Assembly (NCBI GenBank): GCA_964402715.1
Contig: CAYODJ010000007.1
Span: 1 to 64,000 of the forward strand
Direction of reading: 5' to 3'
DNA from: CALXOD01 sp964402715
GTDB lineage: Bacteria > Verrucomicrobiota > Lentisphaeria > Victivallales > Victivallaceae
Length of the DNA stretch: 64,000 nt
In this document: positions 8,031 to 16,081 of the stretch, in pieces
Layout: the number at the start of each line of letters is the position of its first letter
Position numbering within the stretch: position 1 is the stretch's first letter
The notes under the pieces: generated by a model
What the model saw: only the letters and a program-made list of their open reading frames with translations
Databases searched by the model: none
What the model was told of the DNA's origin: nothing
Program-made: the position numbers and the translations under genes

Positions 8031-8957
8031 CTATTCGGTCTTCGGCTTGTCGGCGGCCGGTTCCGCCGCAGCCGCGTCCTCGGCGGGGGCGGCGGCCTTG
8101 GCGGCGCGCGGCGTGCGCCTGGTCTTTCCGTCGCTCTTTCCGTCGCTCCTGCGCGTGCGCGGCGCGCGCTTCGGCTTCTCCTGCTGCTTGTCCTGCTGCG
8201 CATCCTCCGCGCCGTCGTCGGCCGCTTTCTTCGCGGCTTCCTCGGAGTCCTTCTCTTCGATTACCTTCTTCTGATAGATTTCCTTCGCCGCCAGAACCGC
8301 GTCGGCGAACAGGTCGACGATGATCTGCAGCGATTTGACGGCGTCGTCGTTGGCCGCGACCGGGTAATCCACCAAGGTCGGGTCGCCGTTGGTGTCCACG
8401 ATCGCCACAATCGGGATATGAAGCTTGTTGGCCTCCCGCACCGCGTTGATCTCGTTGCAGACGTCGATGACCACCAGCACCGCAGGCAGTTTCTTCATCG
8501 ACGCGATGCCGTCGAGATCGCGGTGAAGCTTGGCCGCGTTGCGGGCGAGCGTGGACACTTCCTTCTTCGTCATGCTTCTGACGTCCTCGGACTGCAGCGC
8601 CGCGTCGATTTCCGCCATCTTGGTGATGCTTCTGCGGATGGTGACGTTGTTGGTCAGCGTGCCGCCGAGCCAGCGTTCGGACACGTGGTGCATGCCGGTC
8701 TTCTCGGCGATCCCGCGGGTCAGCTCCTTGGCCTGACGTTTCGTTCCGACGAAGAGAATCTCCCCTCCCTTGATGACGACTCTCTGCAGGAAGTTGCAGG
8801 CGTCGGCTATCTGGTACATGGTCTTGCCGAGATCGATGATGGAAATGCCGTTCTTGGCGCCGTAGACATAGTCCTTCATCCTGGGATTCCATCTGCGGGT
8901 CTGATGCCCGAAGTGACACCCCGCCTCCAGCAAATCGTTGATCGTGACTTTCGACAT
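8031..8957 (-). CDS. rpsB: 30S ribosomal protein S2 with long charged C-terminal tail
   Basis: A 308-residue S2. The conserved core is intact: LLEAGCHFGHQTRRWNP, GKTMYQIADACN, LFVGTKRQAK, RWLGGTLTNN, and IPIVAIVDTNGDPTLVDYP. The core ends near residue 235; the remaining 70 or so residues are a low-complexity Lys/Arg/Ala/Asp/Glu tail absent from E. coli S2. ATG 8957 was chosen over an in-frame TTG at 8963 because AGGAGG sits about 7 bases upstream. It leads the rpsB-tsf operon. Confidence 0.95.
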   Translation of the reverse strand: MSKVTINDLLEAGCHFGHQTRRWNPRMKDYVYGAKNGISIIDLGKTMYQIADACNFLQRVVIKGGEILFVGTKRQAKELTRGIAEKTGMHHVSERWLGGTLTNNVTIRRSITKMAEIDAALQSEDVRSMTKKEVSTLARNAAKLHRDLDGIASMKKLPAVLVVIDVCNEINAVREANKLHIPIVAIVDTNGDPTLVDYPVAANDDAVKSLQIIVDLFADAVLAAKEIYQKKVIEEKDSEEAAKKAADDGAEDAQQDKQQEKPKRAPRTRRSDGKSDGKTRRTPRAAKAAAPAEDAAAAEPAADKPKTE

Positions 8958-9081
8958 CTGCAACCTCCTCGTGCTTTGTCTGCGGCGGCTTTATCCTCGG
9001 CACGGATGTTCCAAGTCGCCTTTGCTGTTTGTTTGTGCGCCCGGCATGTCCGGGTCCCCGATATGAAAATCAGCGTCCCCG

Positions 9082-9110
9082 AATATAGCACATGTCGGAA
9101 TTTTTTCCAG
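9082..9110 (-). promoter_or_regulatory. putative rpsB-tsf promoter
   Basis: On the minus strand CTGGAA (9105-9110), a 17-base spacer and TATATT (9082-9087) preceded by TGC, an extended -10. The -35 match is weak. The leader to rpsB is about 115-120 bases. Confidence 0.45.
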
Positions 9111-9166
9111 CGCCGGCGGGATTTTTCGCCGCCGTTCCGGCGCACCGCGGGGATCGCCGCGGGGGA

Positions 9167-11434
9167 TCAGCGGAGCTTCTCCATTCCCGAGAGCTGACCG
9201 TCGAAAACGACCTTGCCGTCCGCATCGGTCTGGCGGAGATGCAGACCCACCGCCCCGGTCCGGTTGAATTTCAGTTCCCAGCGGACTCCGGCCGGGTCGG
9301 TCAGACGGACTCCGTCGCAGGCGCCGTCGCGGAAGAGCTCGGTGTCCGCCATCCGTTCCGTCCCCGGCAGGGCGGCCTGAAGAACATGGAGGAATTCCGT
9401 GCGCTGCCGCGGGACGGCGTCGCCGACCTCCAGCCTCCACTTGCCGGTCAGCAGGTAGGATTTGTCCCAGTCAGGCGAATCGTTGATCTCCCAGTTTCTC
9501 CCTGACGCGAAGAACTCCCTGCCCTGTCCTCCCTCCTGATGCATGACCGCTTTCTCCGGCAGGAGAGTGCGGACGAAGAGCACCCCGCCGTGCTCGACGC
9601 GGCGGGTGCGCCCGTCGATCTCGACGGGCTTCGTCTGAGTGTGGAGAAGAAATTCCTTCCTCTGATCCGGCCTCGCCGACGCGACGCGGTCGTAGACTAC
9701 GAAGACGTCGGGTTTCAGCCAGACGAACTGGCGGACGGCCTCTCTGCATTTCTCCGCGGAGTAACAGCCGGAGGCGTCTCCGGCGGCGTAGATGAAATCC
9801 CCGGAGCTGCGCAGCGCCAGCGCCTTGGCCTTGCCCATGGTGTTCTGCCCGCCGTGGTTGTAATAGGTTCTGCCGTCCGGCTTGTATCCCCATGCTTTCC
9901 AGAACGGCGGCACCGGCTCCTTCTCCTGATGGATCAGCAGAGTGTTGTGGGCGACGCTCTGCGCCGCGTACATGTGGTGGTGGGCGGTCTCGCAGCGGCT
10001 TCCAGCGTCCAGGGCCAGGAAGTTCCTCTTGTAGATGATGAAGCTCAGCTCGTCGTAATGCTGATGGTTGGTGTTCTCCGATCCGAAACGGAAGCTTGCG
10101 AACGTGTCGTCCTCCCCGGTTCCGGAGCGCATGAACAGCACTCCGAACGAGGGCGCGTAGAAGTAGGGCAGGTGCCGAACCGCGGCCGGTTTCGCGGCGG
10201 CGACGCGGTCCGGATCGAAGCCGGTCAGAAGGAATGGCAGAAAGGAGTATCCCGGCAGGAGGTTGCGGAACCGCACCGACACCCTGCGCTGACTTTCAGG
10301 CAGTCTGGCCATCAGGGCGTAGGCCTGCTCCGCCTTGTCCGGATGGCTCGCGCCGTAGAAGTGGATTGTCTGCGCCAGATGGGTGTACATCGCGGCGCTG
10401 GAGAACATGTTGTCGCGGTGCTCCTGATCGCCGAGACCCCAGTACAGGAACTTTCCGCTCGGATCCAGTCTGATGGCCGACCATTCGAACCAGACGGGAT
10501 AGTCGCACATCTGGCTCCAGCGGCGGCTCAGATCATCGCCGAAAGCGGCTTTCCATGTGTGGAAGAAGTGGAACGTGGAGTAGGGGTAGATGCCGAAGCT
10601 GTACGCCGGAGTGATGGCCGAAAGAAGGCCGGTGCCGCCGGAAATCCGCTCGCGGTAATCCATCATGTCGACGAAAAGCCGCGCTCCGCGGCGCAACATC
10701 TTCTCCGCGCGCCCGTCGTCGATCCCCGCGCCCGCAGCGGCGATTCCGGCGTACCACTCGAGGCTGGTCTCTCCGTAGTTGCCGTCGGTGAAGCTGCCGA
10801 TGGTGCGGCGGAAACTGTAGGAACCGCCGGGCTGGGACTTGGTGATGTAATCCAGCAGCGGCATGAGAAGCTCCCTGCGTTCCTCCGGAGTCAGATCGTT
10901 GTAGATCCAGTCCCATGCCGCGAGGGACTTTATCCTCGTGTTGCCGTCCAGGTCGGCCCAGATGCCGGCGTCCGCCGTCCAGGCGAGGACGTGATTGGCG
11001 AGTTTCAAGTACGCCTTGGCCTTTTCAAAGTACTTCCTGTCCCCGGTGAGCAGGTACAGCATGGCGGCGTCCGCCGCCTGATCGCTGCCGTTGTAGCGGA
11101 ACAGTGTGTGTCCCTGCTGCGACGGATTGTGCAGCTTGACGCCGCCGTCCGGAAGTCTGTCGAACAGGGAGGTCTCCATGATGACCGGGGCGTCGTCGGG
11201 GAGGGCATCGACATTCTTCTTCAGGGCGTCGAATTCCGTTTTCGCCGCTGCTGCTGCGCGACTCCTCAGAAGCGGCAGCATGTCGGCGTTGAGAAACAGC
11301 CTGGGATGATCGGGACGCAGCCTGTGAATCCAGCGTCCGTCGCGCAGCAGTCCGGTGACGTCTCCGGCCGAAGCCGTGCAGACGGAGACGGCGATGCCTG
11401 CGGCGAGTATTCCGTACAGCAACAGTTTACGCAT
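9167..11434 (-). CDS. secreted heparinase II/III-family polysaccharide lyase
   Basis: A 755-residue exported protein. The N-terminus (MRKLLLYGILAAGIAVSVC, then ASA) is a Sec signal peptide cut near residue 22. Next comes the alpha-helical domain of heparinase II-like enzymes, starting at HPRLFLNADMLPLLRSR (DUF4962-like), with SLEWYAGIAAAGAG in the toroid. The C-terminal beta domain matches heparinase II/III: FRFGSENTNHQHYDELSF, ALDAGSR, and AHNTLLI. Family members beta-eliminate uronic-acid polysaccharides such as heparan sulfate or alginate; the substrate cannot be read here. ATG 11434 has GGAGGA upstream; the open frame extends further but is not signal-like. No sulfatase or SusCD partner is adjacent. 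Confidence 0.85.
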   Translation of the reverse strand: MRKLLLYGILAAGIAVSVCTASAGDVTGLLRDGRWIHRLRPDHPRLFLNADMLPLLRSRAAAAAKTEFDALKKNVDALPDDAPVIMETSLFDRLPDGGVKLHNPSQQGHTLFRYNGSDQAADAAMLYLLTGDRKYFEKAKAYLKLANHVLAWTADAGIWADLDGNTRIKSLAAWDWIYNDLTPEERRELLMPLLDYITKSQPGGSYSFRRTIGSFTDGNYGETSLEWYAGIAAAGAGIDDGRAEKMLRRGARLFVDMMDYRERISGGTGLLSAITPAYSFGIYPYSTFHFFHTWKAAFGDDLSRRWSQMCDYPVWFEWSAIRLDPSGKFLYWGLGDQEHRDNMFSSAAMYTHLAQTIHFYGASHPDKAEQAYALMARLPESQRRVSVRFRNLLPGYSFLPFLLTGFDPDRVAAAKPAAVRHLPYFYAPSFGVLFMRSGTGEDDTFASFRFGSENTNHQHYDELSFIIYKRNFLALDAGSRCETAHHHMYAAQSVAHNTLLIHQEKEPVPPFWKAWGYKPDGRTYYNHGGQNTMGKAKALALRSSGDFIYAAGDASGCYSAEKCREAVRQFVWLKPDVFVVYDRVASARPDQRKEFLLHTQTKPVEIDGRTRRVEHGGVLFVRTLLPEKAVMHQEGGQGREFFASGRNWEINDSPDWDKSYLLTGKWRLEVGDAVPRQRTEFLHVLQAALPGTERMADTELFRDGACDGVRLTDPAGVRWELKFNRTGAVGLHLRQTDADGKVVFDGQLSGMEKLR

Positions 11435-11504
11435 GCTAATCTCCTCCGTGTTGGCGGCCGCGCGGTTCGCGAATTCCACGCGCCGAAGCGGCCGGAAGTG
11501 CCGT

Positions 11505-11533
11505 AATATCGCCGCGGGCGGACTGTTTTTCAA
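11505..11533 (-). promoter_or_regulatory. putative promoter of the polysaccharide lyase gene
   Basis: On the minus strand TTGAAA (11528-11533), a 17-base spacer and GATATT (11505-11510). The leader is about 65 bases and ends in a GGAGGA ribosome-binding site. Confidence 0.45.
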
Positions 11534-11666
11534 CGCAGTGAATCAGGATGATTCAGAAATCTGAGAGGCGTGTCAGGTCGCGACATGCGCGGGAATTTTT
11601 GTTCAGACGGCGCGTCCCGGGCATGGAATCGCGGACGAAAAAGGCAAAATGGCCGGGATCCGTCCT

Positions 11667-11693
11667 TTGAAAAGAGCGAATCGGGGCTATATT
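11667..11693 (+). promoter_or_regulatory. promoter of tRNA-Arg
   Basis: TTGAAA (11667-11672), a short 15-base spacer and TATATT (11688-11693), 16 bases before the mature 5' end of the tRNA. Confidence 0.55.
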
Positions 11694-11708
11694 ACTGCCG
11701 GTTGTCCG

Positions 11709-11785
11709 GCACCCGTAGCTCAGCTGGATAGAGCGTCTGCCTCCGGAGCAGAAGGCCATGAGTTCGAATCTCATCGGGTGTACCA
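11709..11785 (+). tRNA. tRNA-Arg (anticodon CCG), CCA end encoded
   Basis: A 77-base cloverleaf. Acceptor GCACCCG pairs with CGGGTGT (one G-U), with discriminator A and an encoded CCA at 11783-11785. The anticodon stem TCTGC/GCAGA closes the loop CTCCGGA, giving anticodon CCG for codon CGG. The T arm contains GTTCGAATC. Confidence 0.95.
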
Positions 11786-12046
11786 ATTCCGACTCGCCGC
11801 GAAGCAACGACTTGCGGAAACCCGTAAGAATCCCGTTTCAGCCTGTTATGGCGCCGTTTTGGCGCCGATTTCATAAGAAAATCCGGTACGCGATGTGCCG
11901 GATTCCGGATTCAGACGCCGTCGGACGGAGATTTCTCTCCGTCCATCCGTCCGCGTGCAGGCGGATCCGTCAGCAGGAGAAGCGTCCGTTTGCGGGGACG
12001 CGGACGTTCATCCGTAAAAAAACGTAAATTTTTTTCAGTGGAACGT

Positions 12047-12076
12047 TTGCATTCCGCGGCGGGAGCACTGTATTTT
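12047..12076 (+). promoter_or_regulatory. promoter-like TTGCAT / TATTTT pair
   Basis: TTGCAT (12047-12052), an 18-base spacer and TATTTT (12071-12076). It could drive a short RNA ending at 12132, the 33-codon ORF at 12158, or the long leader of the M48 gene. Confidence 0.45.
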
Positions 12077-12086
12077 AACGAGCGGA

Positions 12087-12132
12087 CTCCGCCGGGATCG
12101 ACTGGACGTTTCGGCGGGGCGGTGTTTTTTTT
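12087..12132 (+). terminator. possible terminator or attenuator hairpin
   Basis: CTCCGCCG (12087-12094) pairs with CGGCGGGG (12112-12119, one G-U), then five bases, then eight T residues (12125-12132). The gap between stem and T run is longer than ideal. It lies only 11 bases after the preceding -10 box, so it would end a very short transcript or act as an attenuator. Confidence 0.3.
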
Positions 12133-12157
12133 ATCCTCACGTCAGGAGAAAGACGAG

Positions 12158-12259
12158 ATGACGGCAGCGAAGATCGTTTCATTTCCGTGGATTTTCGGTG
12201 GATGTCCCGTGCCGTCTTTCTCTGATCTGACTGCAAGCAAGCAAGCATTTATTTTATAA
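12158..12259 (+). CDS. possible 33-residue peptide
   Basis: A short ORF, MTAAKIVSFPWIFGG at its start and ending in ASKQAFIL. It has a well-placed AGGAG (12144-12148) 9 bases before ATG and a promoter-like signal about 85 bases upstream. No family is recognised and there is no clear membrane segment or signal peptide. The stop lies inside an AT-rich inverted repeat. Codon use is less biased than in the neighbouring genes, so it may not be a real gene; the ribosome-binding site and promoter are the only support. Confidence 0.25.
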   Translation: MTAAKIVSFPWIFGGCPVPSFSDLTASKQAFIL

Positions 12260-12275
12260 AAATAAAAGCTTGCTT
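12239..12275 (+). repeat. AT-rich inverted repeat (hairpin)
   Basis: AAGCAAGC (12239-12246) pairs with GCTTGCTT (12268-12275), and the inner ATTTATTTT / AAAATAAA arms extend the stem with one mismatch. It is preceded by a tandem AAGC repeat. No T run follows, so it is not a standard terminator, but in this GC-rich context it stands out. Confidence 0.6.
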
Positions 12276-12623
12276 CCTCCGGCCTCCGGTTTTCGGGACG
12301 GATTCTCTTCCGATGGTCTTATCCCGTCTTTTCCTCCTCCGGCGTTCCGTGTCCTGACGATTTTCATTTTCCCGTCTTGTCCGTCGACGGCTCTCGTCCG
12401 CCGCCGGTTTTTCCGCAGCAGATCCGCCTTTGGACGTCCTGTCCGGATGCGCGGCGCGGCGGTCCGTGCCCACGGAACCGAAACCGTGACGGAGGCCTGC
12501 GTAGAGACGACCGCCGTCAAATCCCATCTGTCACGCTACCATCCCGCCGCCGTTCCGCGGTGTTCGCCGCCGCTTTGCTGAATCGAAAATTTCAACGACA
12601 AACAAGCCAAGGATATGTCGCTT

Positions 12624-14156
12624 ATGGGAAAGAAAAATAACGATGCCGGATGTGTCAGGGCGGATCGTCATGCGATGCGGCGGGCCGCCGTTTTCGCGGC
12701 GGCGATCGGCTGCGGGATGCTGACTGGGTGCGGAACCCTTAACTTCAGCACCGCGAAAGCGCCTGGCGAGGAATATCACGTCTCCGTCCAGACTCTGCCG
12801 GTCTACGAAGCGCCGGCGGCGGATTCCAAAATTGTCGCGTCCCTGAATCTCGGAGACAGCTTCACTGCGGAGGAAATTGTGCAGCCGACAGGGCATCTGT
12901 CGGCGGATCAGGCCGATCCGTGGGTCCGCTCCGTCCGGAACGGCGTGAAATTCTATGCTCCCGGCGGAGCGGTCATCAGCAGACAGCTCTGGGATGCGCA
13001 GCTGAAAGGGCTGCCGCCGCGCGGCGAGGCCAAGGTCAAGAATTTCACCTCGGCCAAGCACCAGGAAAGCGACGCCGAGCTGGAACAGGCGGGGAGCTAC
13101 CGTCCCGGTTCGCTGCGTCTGATGCTCGGGGCGGCGGGAAAGACGAAAGCGGCGTCGGAAACCGCGCATCCGGAAGCTCTGACCGACTACATCGTCGCCC
13201 AGAACGGCAGACGTGCCGCCGCGGAACTTCCGAAACAGCAGAAGTCCACTTTCGGGCTGCCGCCGCTTCAGGCGTTCACCGAAATCGGTCCCTATCAGGA
13301 GTTCGACCTCGGGGCGGGGCTGGCGGCGTTCATGATGCCGAAAGCGCTCAGGCCGGATCATCCGGTCACCCTGTACGTCGCGGACGTGGTCGGGAAGCTG
13401 CTGAAGAAGTCCGCCATGCCGCAGACGTTCAGCGGATATCACGTGCTGGTTCTTAAGGACGATGAAACCGTCAACGCCTGCGCCGCTCCAGGAGGATTCG
13501 TGATCGTGACGACCGGCATGCTGAAATTCCTCTAAAACGAGAACGAGCTCGCCATGATTCTCGCCCATGAGATCGGACACCTTGAATTTCATCACAGCGT
13601 CCGCGACATGGGAGCGGAGAACTACGCGGCCTTCTCCCTGGCCGCTCTGGACGAGGCCACCGATCTCAATGATCCTGCCGTGAAGCAGGCCATCGTCGAT
13701 CAGGCGACCGAGGTCACGCGGGCCGTTCCGTTCTTCGACCGTCTGGATCCTGCGGTTCAGCAGCAGCGAATCGACGATGCGGTCTCCGCCGCGCTCAAGG
13801 AGGCGCAGGAGGCCAAGTCGAAGGCTCTGGCCAAGATGTCGGAGCTGGCTATGATGGTGGGCGACACCCTCCCCACCGGCTACAACGTCGAGTTCGAGGC
13901 CGCCGCCGACCGGCGCGCCGTCAGTCTCGGCAGCGCGGCGGGATATGACACCGCCGCGCTGTCCGGAGTGCTGGAGCGGCTGAAGAAGCTCAACAACGGA
14001 TTCGGAGAAGCCTATCCGGCGGATCGCGACGTGCGGGTGGAGAATTTCCGTCGGAATTATCCGGCGGCGCGGAACGTCATGTTCGTCGGCAGCTACTCCG
14101 ACATTCAGAAGAGCGTCGGCTCTCTGGGGTCGTCGGATCTCTTCGTCAACAAGTGA
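12624..14156 (+). pseudogene. M48-type zinc metallopeptidase lipoprotein interrupted by an in-frame TAA
   Basis: Two reading frames, ending at 13535 and resuming at 13536, are in the same phase and together make one M48 peptidase of about 510 residues. The N-terminus carries a lipoprotein signal (AVFAAAIGCGMLTGC), followed by an SH3-like segment and the N-terminal peptidase part ending APGGFVIVTTGMLKFL. After the TAA (13533-13535) the protein continues NENELAMILAHEIGH, with the HExxH zinc motif, and later EFEAAADRRAV supplies the third ligand. The stop is one base change from Gln, Lys or Glu codons. The zinc site lies wholly after the stop, so the truncated product cannot be active. ATG 12624 is preferred because AAGG lies too close to ATG 12615. 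M48 lipoproteins act in envelope quality control. Confidence 0.75.
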
Positions 14157-14217
14157 AGCATGCTCGGCGGCGTTTCCGGTTTCGGGGAGACGCCGCCGGC
14201 CGGCAGGAGCCAGTGCA

Positions 14218-15906
14218 ATGAAAAGACAAAACAGCGACAATCGGCCGCAGTTTGCAGATATGGCGGAGAAACTGGCGTCCCTGGAGGCGGTTCTGCTGGA
14301 ATGGAAGGAAGAGCAGGACAAGGCGGCGCAGAACCGCGAGAAACGCTGGAGGAAATACGCGTTACAGCTGTGCGGCTTCGTCGGCATCATGGCCGGCTTC
14401 GTCTGGACCTGCTCCGAAATGGGCGCATGGTATTACGAAAAGCTCCAGATCGCCAAAATGGCCGACCGCTACGCGGCGGTTTCGCGGGAGCTCTATGAAA
14501 AGGAGAACAACCCGGAGGTGGCTCTGGAGCTTCTCTCCCGCGCCATAGATCTGGACGACGGGAATTTCGAGTACCGCTTCCAGGAGGCATACATCAAGGG
14601 GGCGGGGGCGGTCCGCCTCCTGCTGAACCTGGATCGTCCGTTCAACAGAGAGGAGCTGGATCGCGCCCATCAGGCGCTCGCCGACGCGAAGTTTCTCAAG
14701 GAGCTGCGCCCGGAACGCGAGGAAGGATATATTCTGGAGTCTCAGATTTACACGGCGCTGCGGGATTATGAACAGGCCGAAAAATCCATCCGGCACGCCA
14801 TGCGGCTGAATCCGGACAACTCTTTCGCGCAGGTCAGATACGCGACGCTGCTTTTCAACCGCAGACGGCTCTCCGAGGCGTCGGAGGTGATCGCGCGGGC
14901 GCTGAAGCTGGATCCGCAGTCGCAGTGGGCGCATCTGTGGAACGGTCTGATCCTGAACGCCATGAATAAGAAAAGCGAGGCGATCGCGGAAATCCGGAAA
15001 GCCATCGAGCTGAATCCGAAATTCGACACGGCGATCTACAATCTGGGATGCTGCTACCTGAACGCGCGTCCGCGTCAGTTCGCGCTCGCCAGGGAGTGCT
15101 TCCAGAAAGCTCTGGAAATCAATCCGGCCTACAAGGAGGCCTATTACCAGCTCGGCATGTCCTACGGCTATCAGGATCGCTACGACGTGGCCCTGGTCTA
15201 CATGGACAAGGCCATCGCGCTGGAGGCCGGCTACCTGACCGCCAGAAACTGGCGCGCGCTGGTTCTCTTCGAGATGAAGCGGTACGAGGAGGCCGTGGAC
15301 GAGTACGGCAGCGCGATTCTGCTGGATCCGCGCAACGACGAGCTGTACGTCCGCCGCGCCGCCGCCGCTCTCGAATGCAGGAAGATAGACGCCGCCGTCA
15401 GGGATCTCGATTTCGCGCTGGAGCTGAACCCGTCCAACGTCGAGGCGGTCACCATTCTCAGCAAAGTCTATGTGGAGACCGGCAATTTCGACCTGGCTCT
15501 TTCGAGGATCGGCGGTGCGCTGCAGGTCTGCTCCGACCGGAACATGAAGTCGGAGCTGTACGGGCTGCGCGCGGGACTCCGCCACAAGATGAAAGACAAC
15601 GCGAACGCCGTCGCGGACCAGACGCTGGCGGTCGAATGCTACAGAAGCAAGTACACCCTGATGAAACGCGCCCTCTACCTCAAGGATGCCGGGGAGAAGG
15701 ACAAGGCGCTGGCGGATCTGACGGAAATCCACCGGATCGATCCGTCCTACGCCCCCGCATGGAAGGAGGAGACGCTTCTGCTGAGCGATTCCAGTCCTAA
15801 GGAGGCGCTGAACACGCTTGACAGGTATCTGGCTCTCCGCCCGCAGGATCAGTCCATGATCGAATTGAAACGGAAAATCGGAGAGGCGGCCGCGAAGAGG
15901 AAATGA
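14218..15906 (+). CDS. membrane-anchored TPR-repeat protein
   Basis: A 562-residue protein. Residues 1-45 are charged and likely coiled-coil (MAEKLASLEAVLLEWKEEQ), 46-66 form one membrane segment (LQLCGFVGIMAGFVW), and the rest is about ten tetratricopeptide repeats with typical spacing, for example DYEQAEKSIRHAMRLNPDN, KKSEAIAEIRKAIELNPK and KIDAAVRDLDFALELNPSN. TPR arrays are protein-protein scaffolds; no enzyme domain is visible. AGGAG lies 9 bases before the ATG. The gene follows the interrupted M48 gene by about 60 bases and may share its transcript, which would fit a periplasmic or membrane quality-control role. Confidence 0.85.
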   Translation: MKRQNSDNRPQFADMAEKLASLEAVLLEWKEEQDKAAQNREKRWRKYALQLCGFVGIMAGFVWTCSEMGAWYYEKLQIAKMADRYAAVSRELYEKENNPEVALELLSRAIDLDDGNFEYRFQEAYIKGAGAVRLLLNLDRPFNREELDRAHQALADAKFLKELRPEREEGYILESQIYTALRDYEQAEKSIRHAMRLNPDNSFAQVRYATLLFNRRRLSEASEVIARALKLDPQSQWAHLWNGLILNAMNKKSEAIAEIRKAIELNPKFDTAIYNLGCCYLNARPRQFALARECFQKALEINPAYKEAYYQLGMSYGYQDRYDVALVYMDKAIALEAGYLTARNWRALVLFEMKRYEEAVDEYGSAILLDPRNDELYVRRAAAALECRKIDAAVRDLDFALELNPSNVEAVTILSKVYVETGNFDLALSRIGGALQVCSDRNMKSELYGLRAGLRHKMKDNANAVADQTLAVECYRSKYTLMKRALYLKDAGEKDKALADLTEIHRIDPSYAPAWKEETLLLSDSSPKEALNTLDRYLALRPQDQSMIELKRKIGEAAAKRK

Positions 15907-16081
15907 GAGAGCGCCGTTCCATATCCTCTTTCAGAGGGACTCTGAAGCGGTGGATTTGTTCCCCGCAGGTGCGGGGGTTCGTCATCGCCCGCGTTGTTCC
16001 CAATGCGGCGCGGACTCAATCTTCTCTGCGGAGAGATCGACGCTGAAAAATAACGGACACCCAAACGGGAGACAGGAAATC

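Larger units (their letters stand above)
11786..12157 (+). other. non-coding stretch after tRNA-Arg with several hairpins
   Basis: No convincing gene. GGCGCC-GTTTT-GGCGCC (11850-11866) could terminate the tRNA transcript. A perfect 9-bp hairpin with a TTTC loop lies at 11923-11944, and a 7-bp pair AATCCGG/CCGGATT surrounds 11885-11902. A promoter-like pair at 12047-12076 is followed by a hairpin with eight T residues (12087-12132), which could define a transcript of roughly 50 bases. No integrase, phage gene or direct repeat of the tRNA 3' end was seen. Confidence 0.5.

Noticed and set aside
11709..12000. tRNA-Arg as integration site of a mobile element
   Set aside because: No integrase, no direct repeat of the tRNA 3' end and no phage-like gene was seen between here and tRNA-Val.
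13530..13560. Selenocysteine or reassigned stop in the M48 gene
   Set aside because: The codon is TAA, not TGA, many genes here end in TAA, and no recoding hairpin is visible; a nonsense mutation or sequence error is simpler.
15955..15985. A single TTGTTCCCCGCAGG-type hairpin resembling a type I-E CRISPR repeat upstream of the SPFH/zinc-ribbon gene
   Set aside because: Only one copy is present, no second repeat lies at the expected 60-base interval, and no cas gene is in the window. CCCCGC-AGGT-GCGGGG is explained as an ordinary hairpin.
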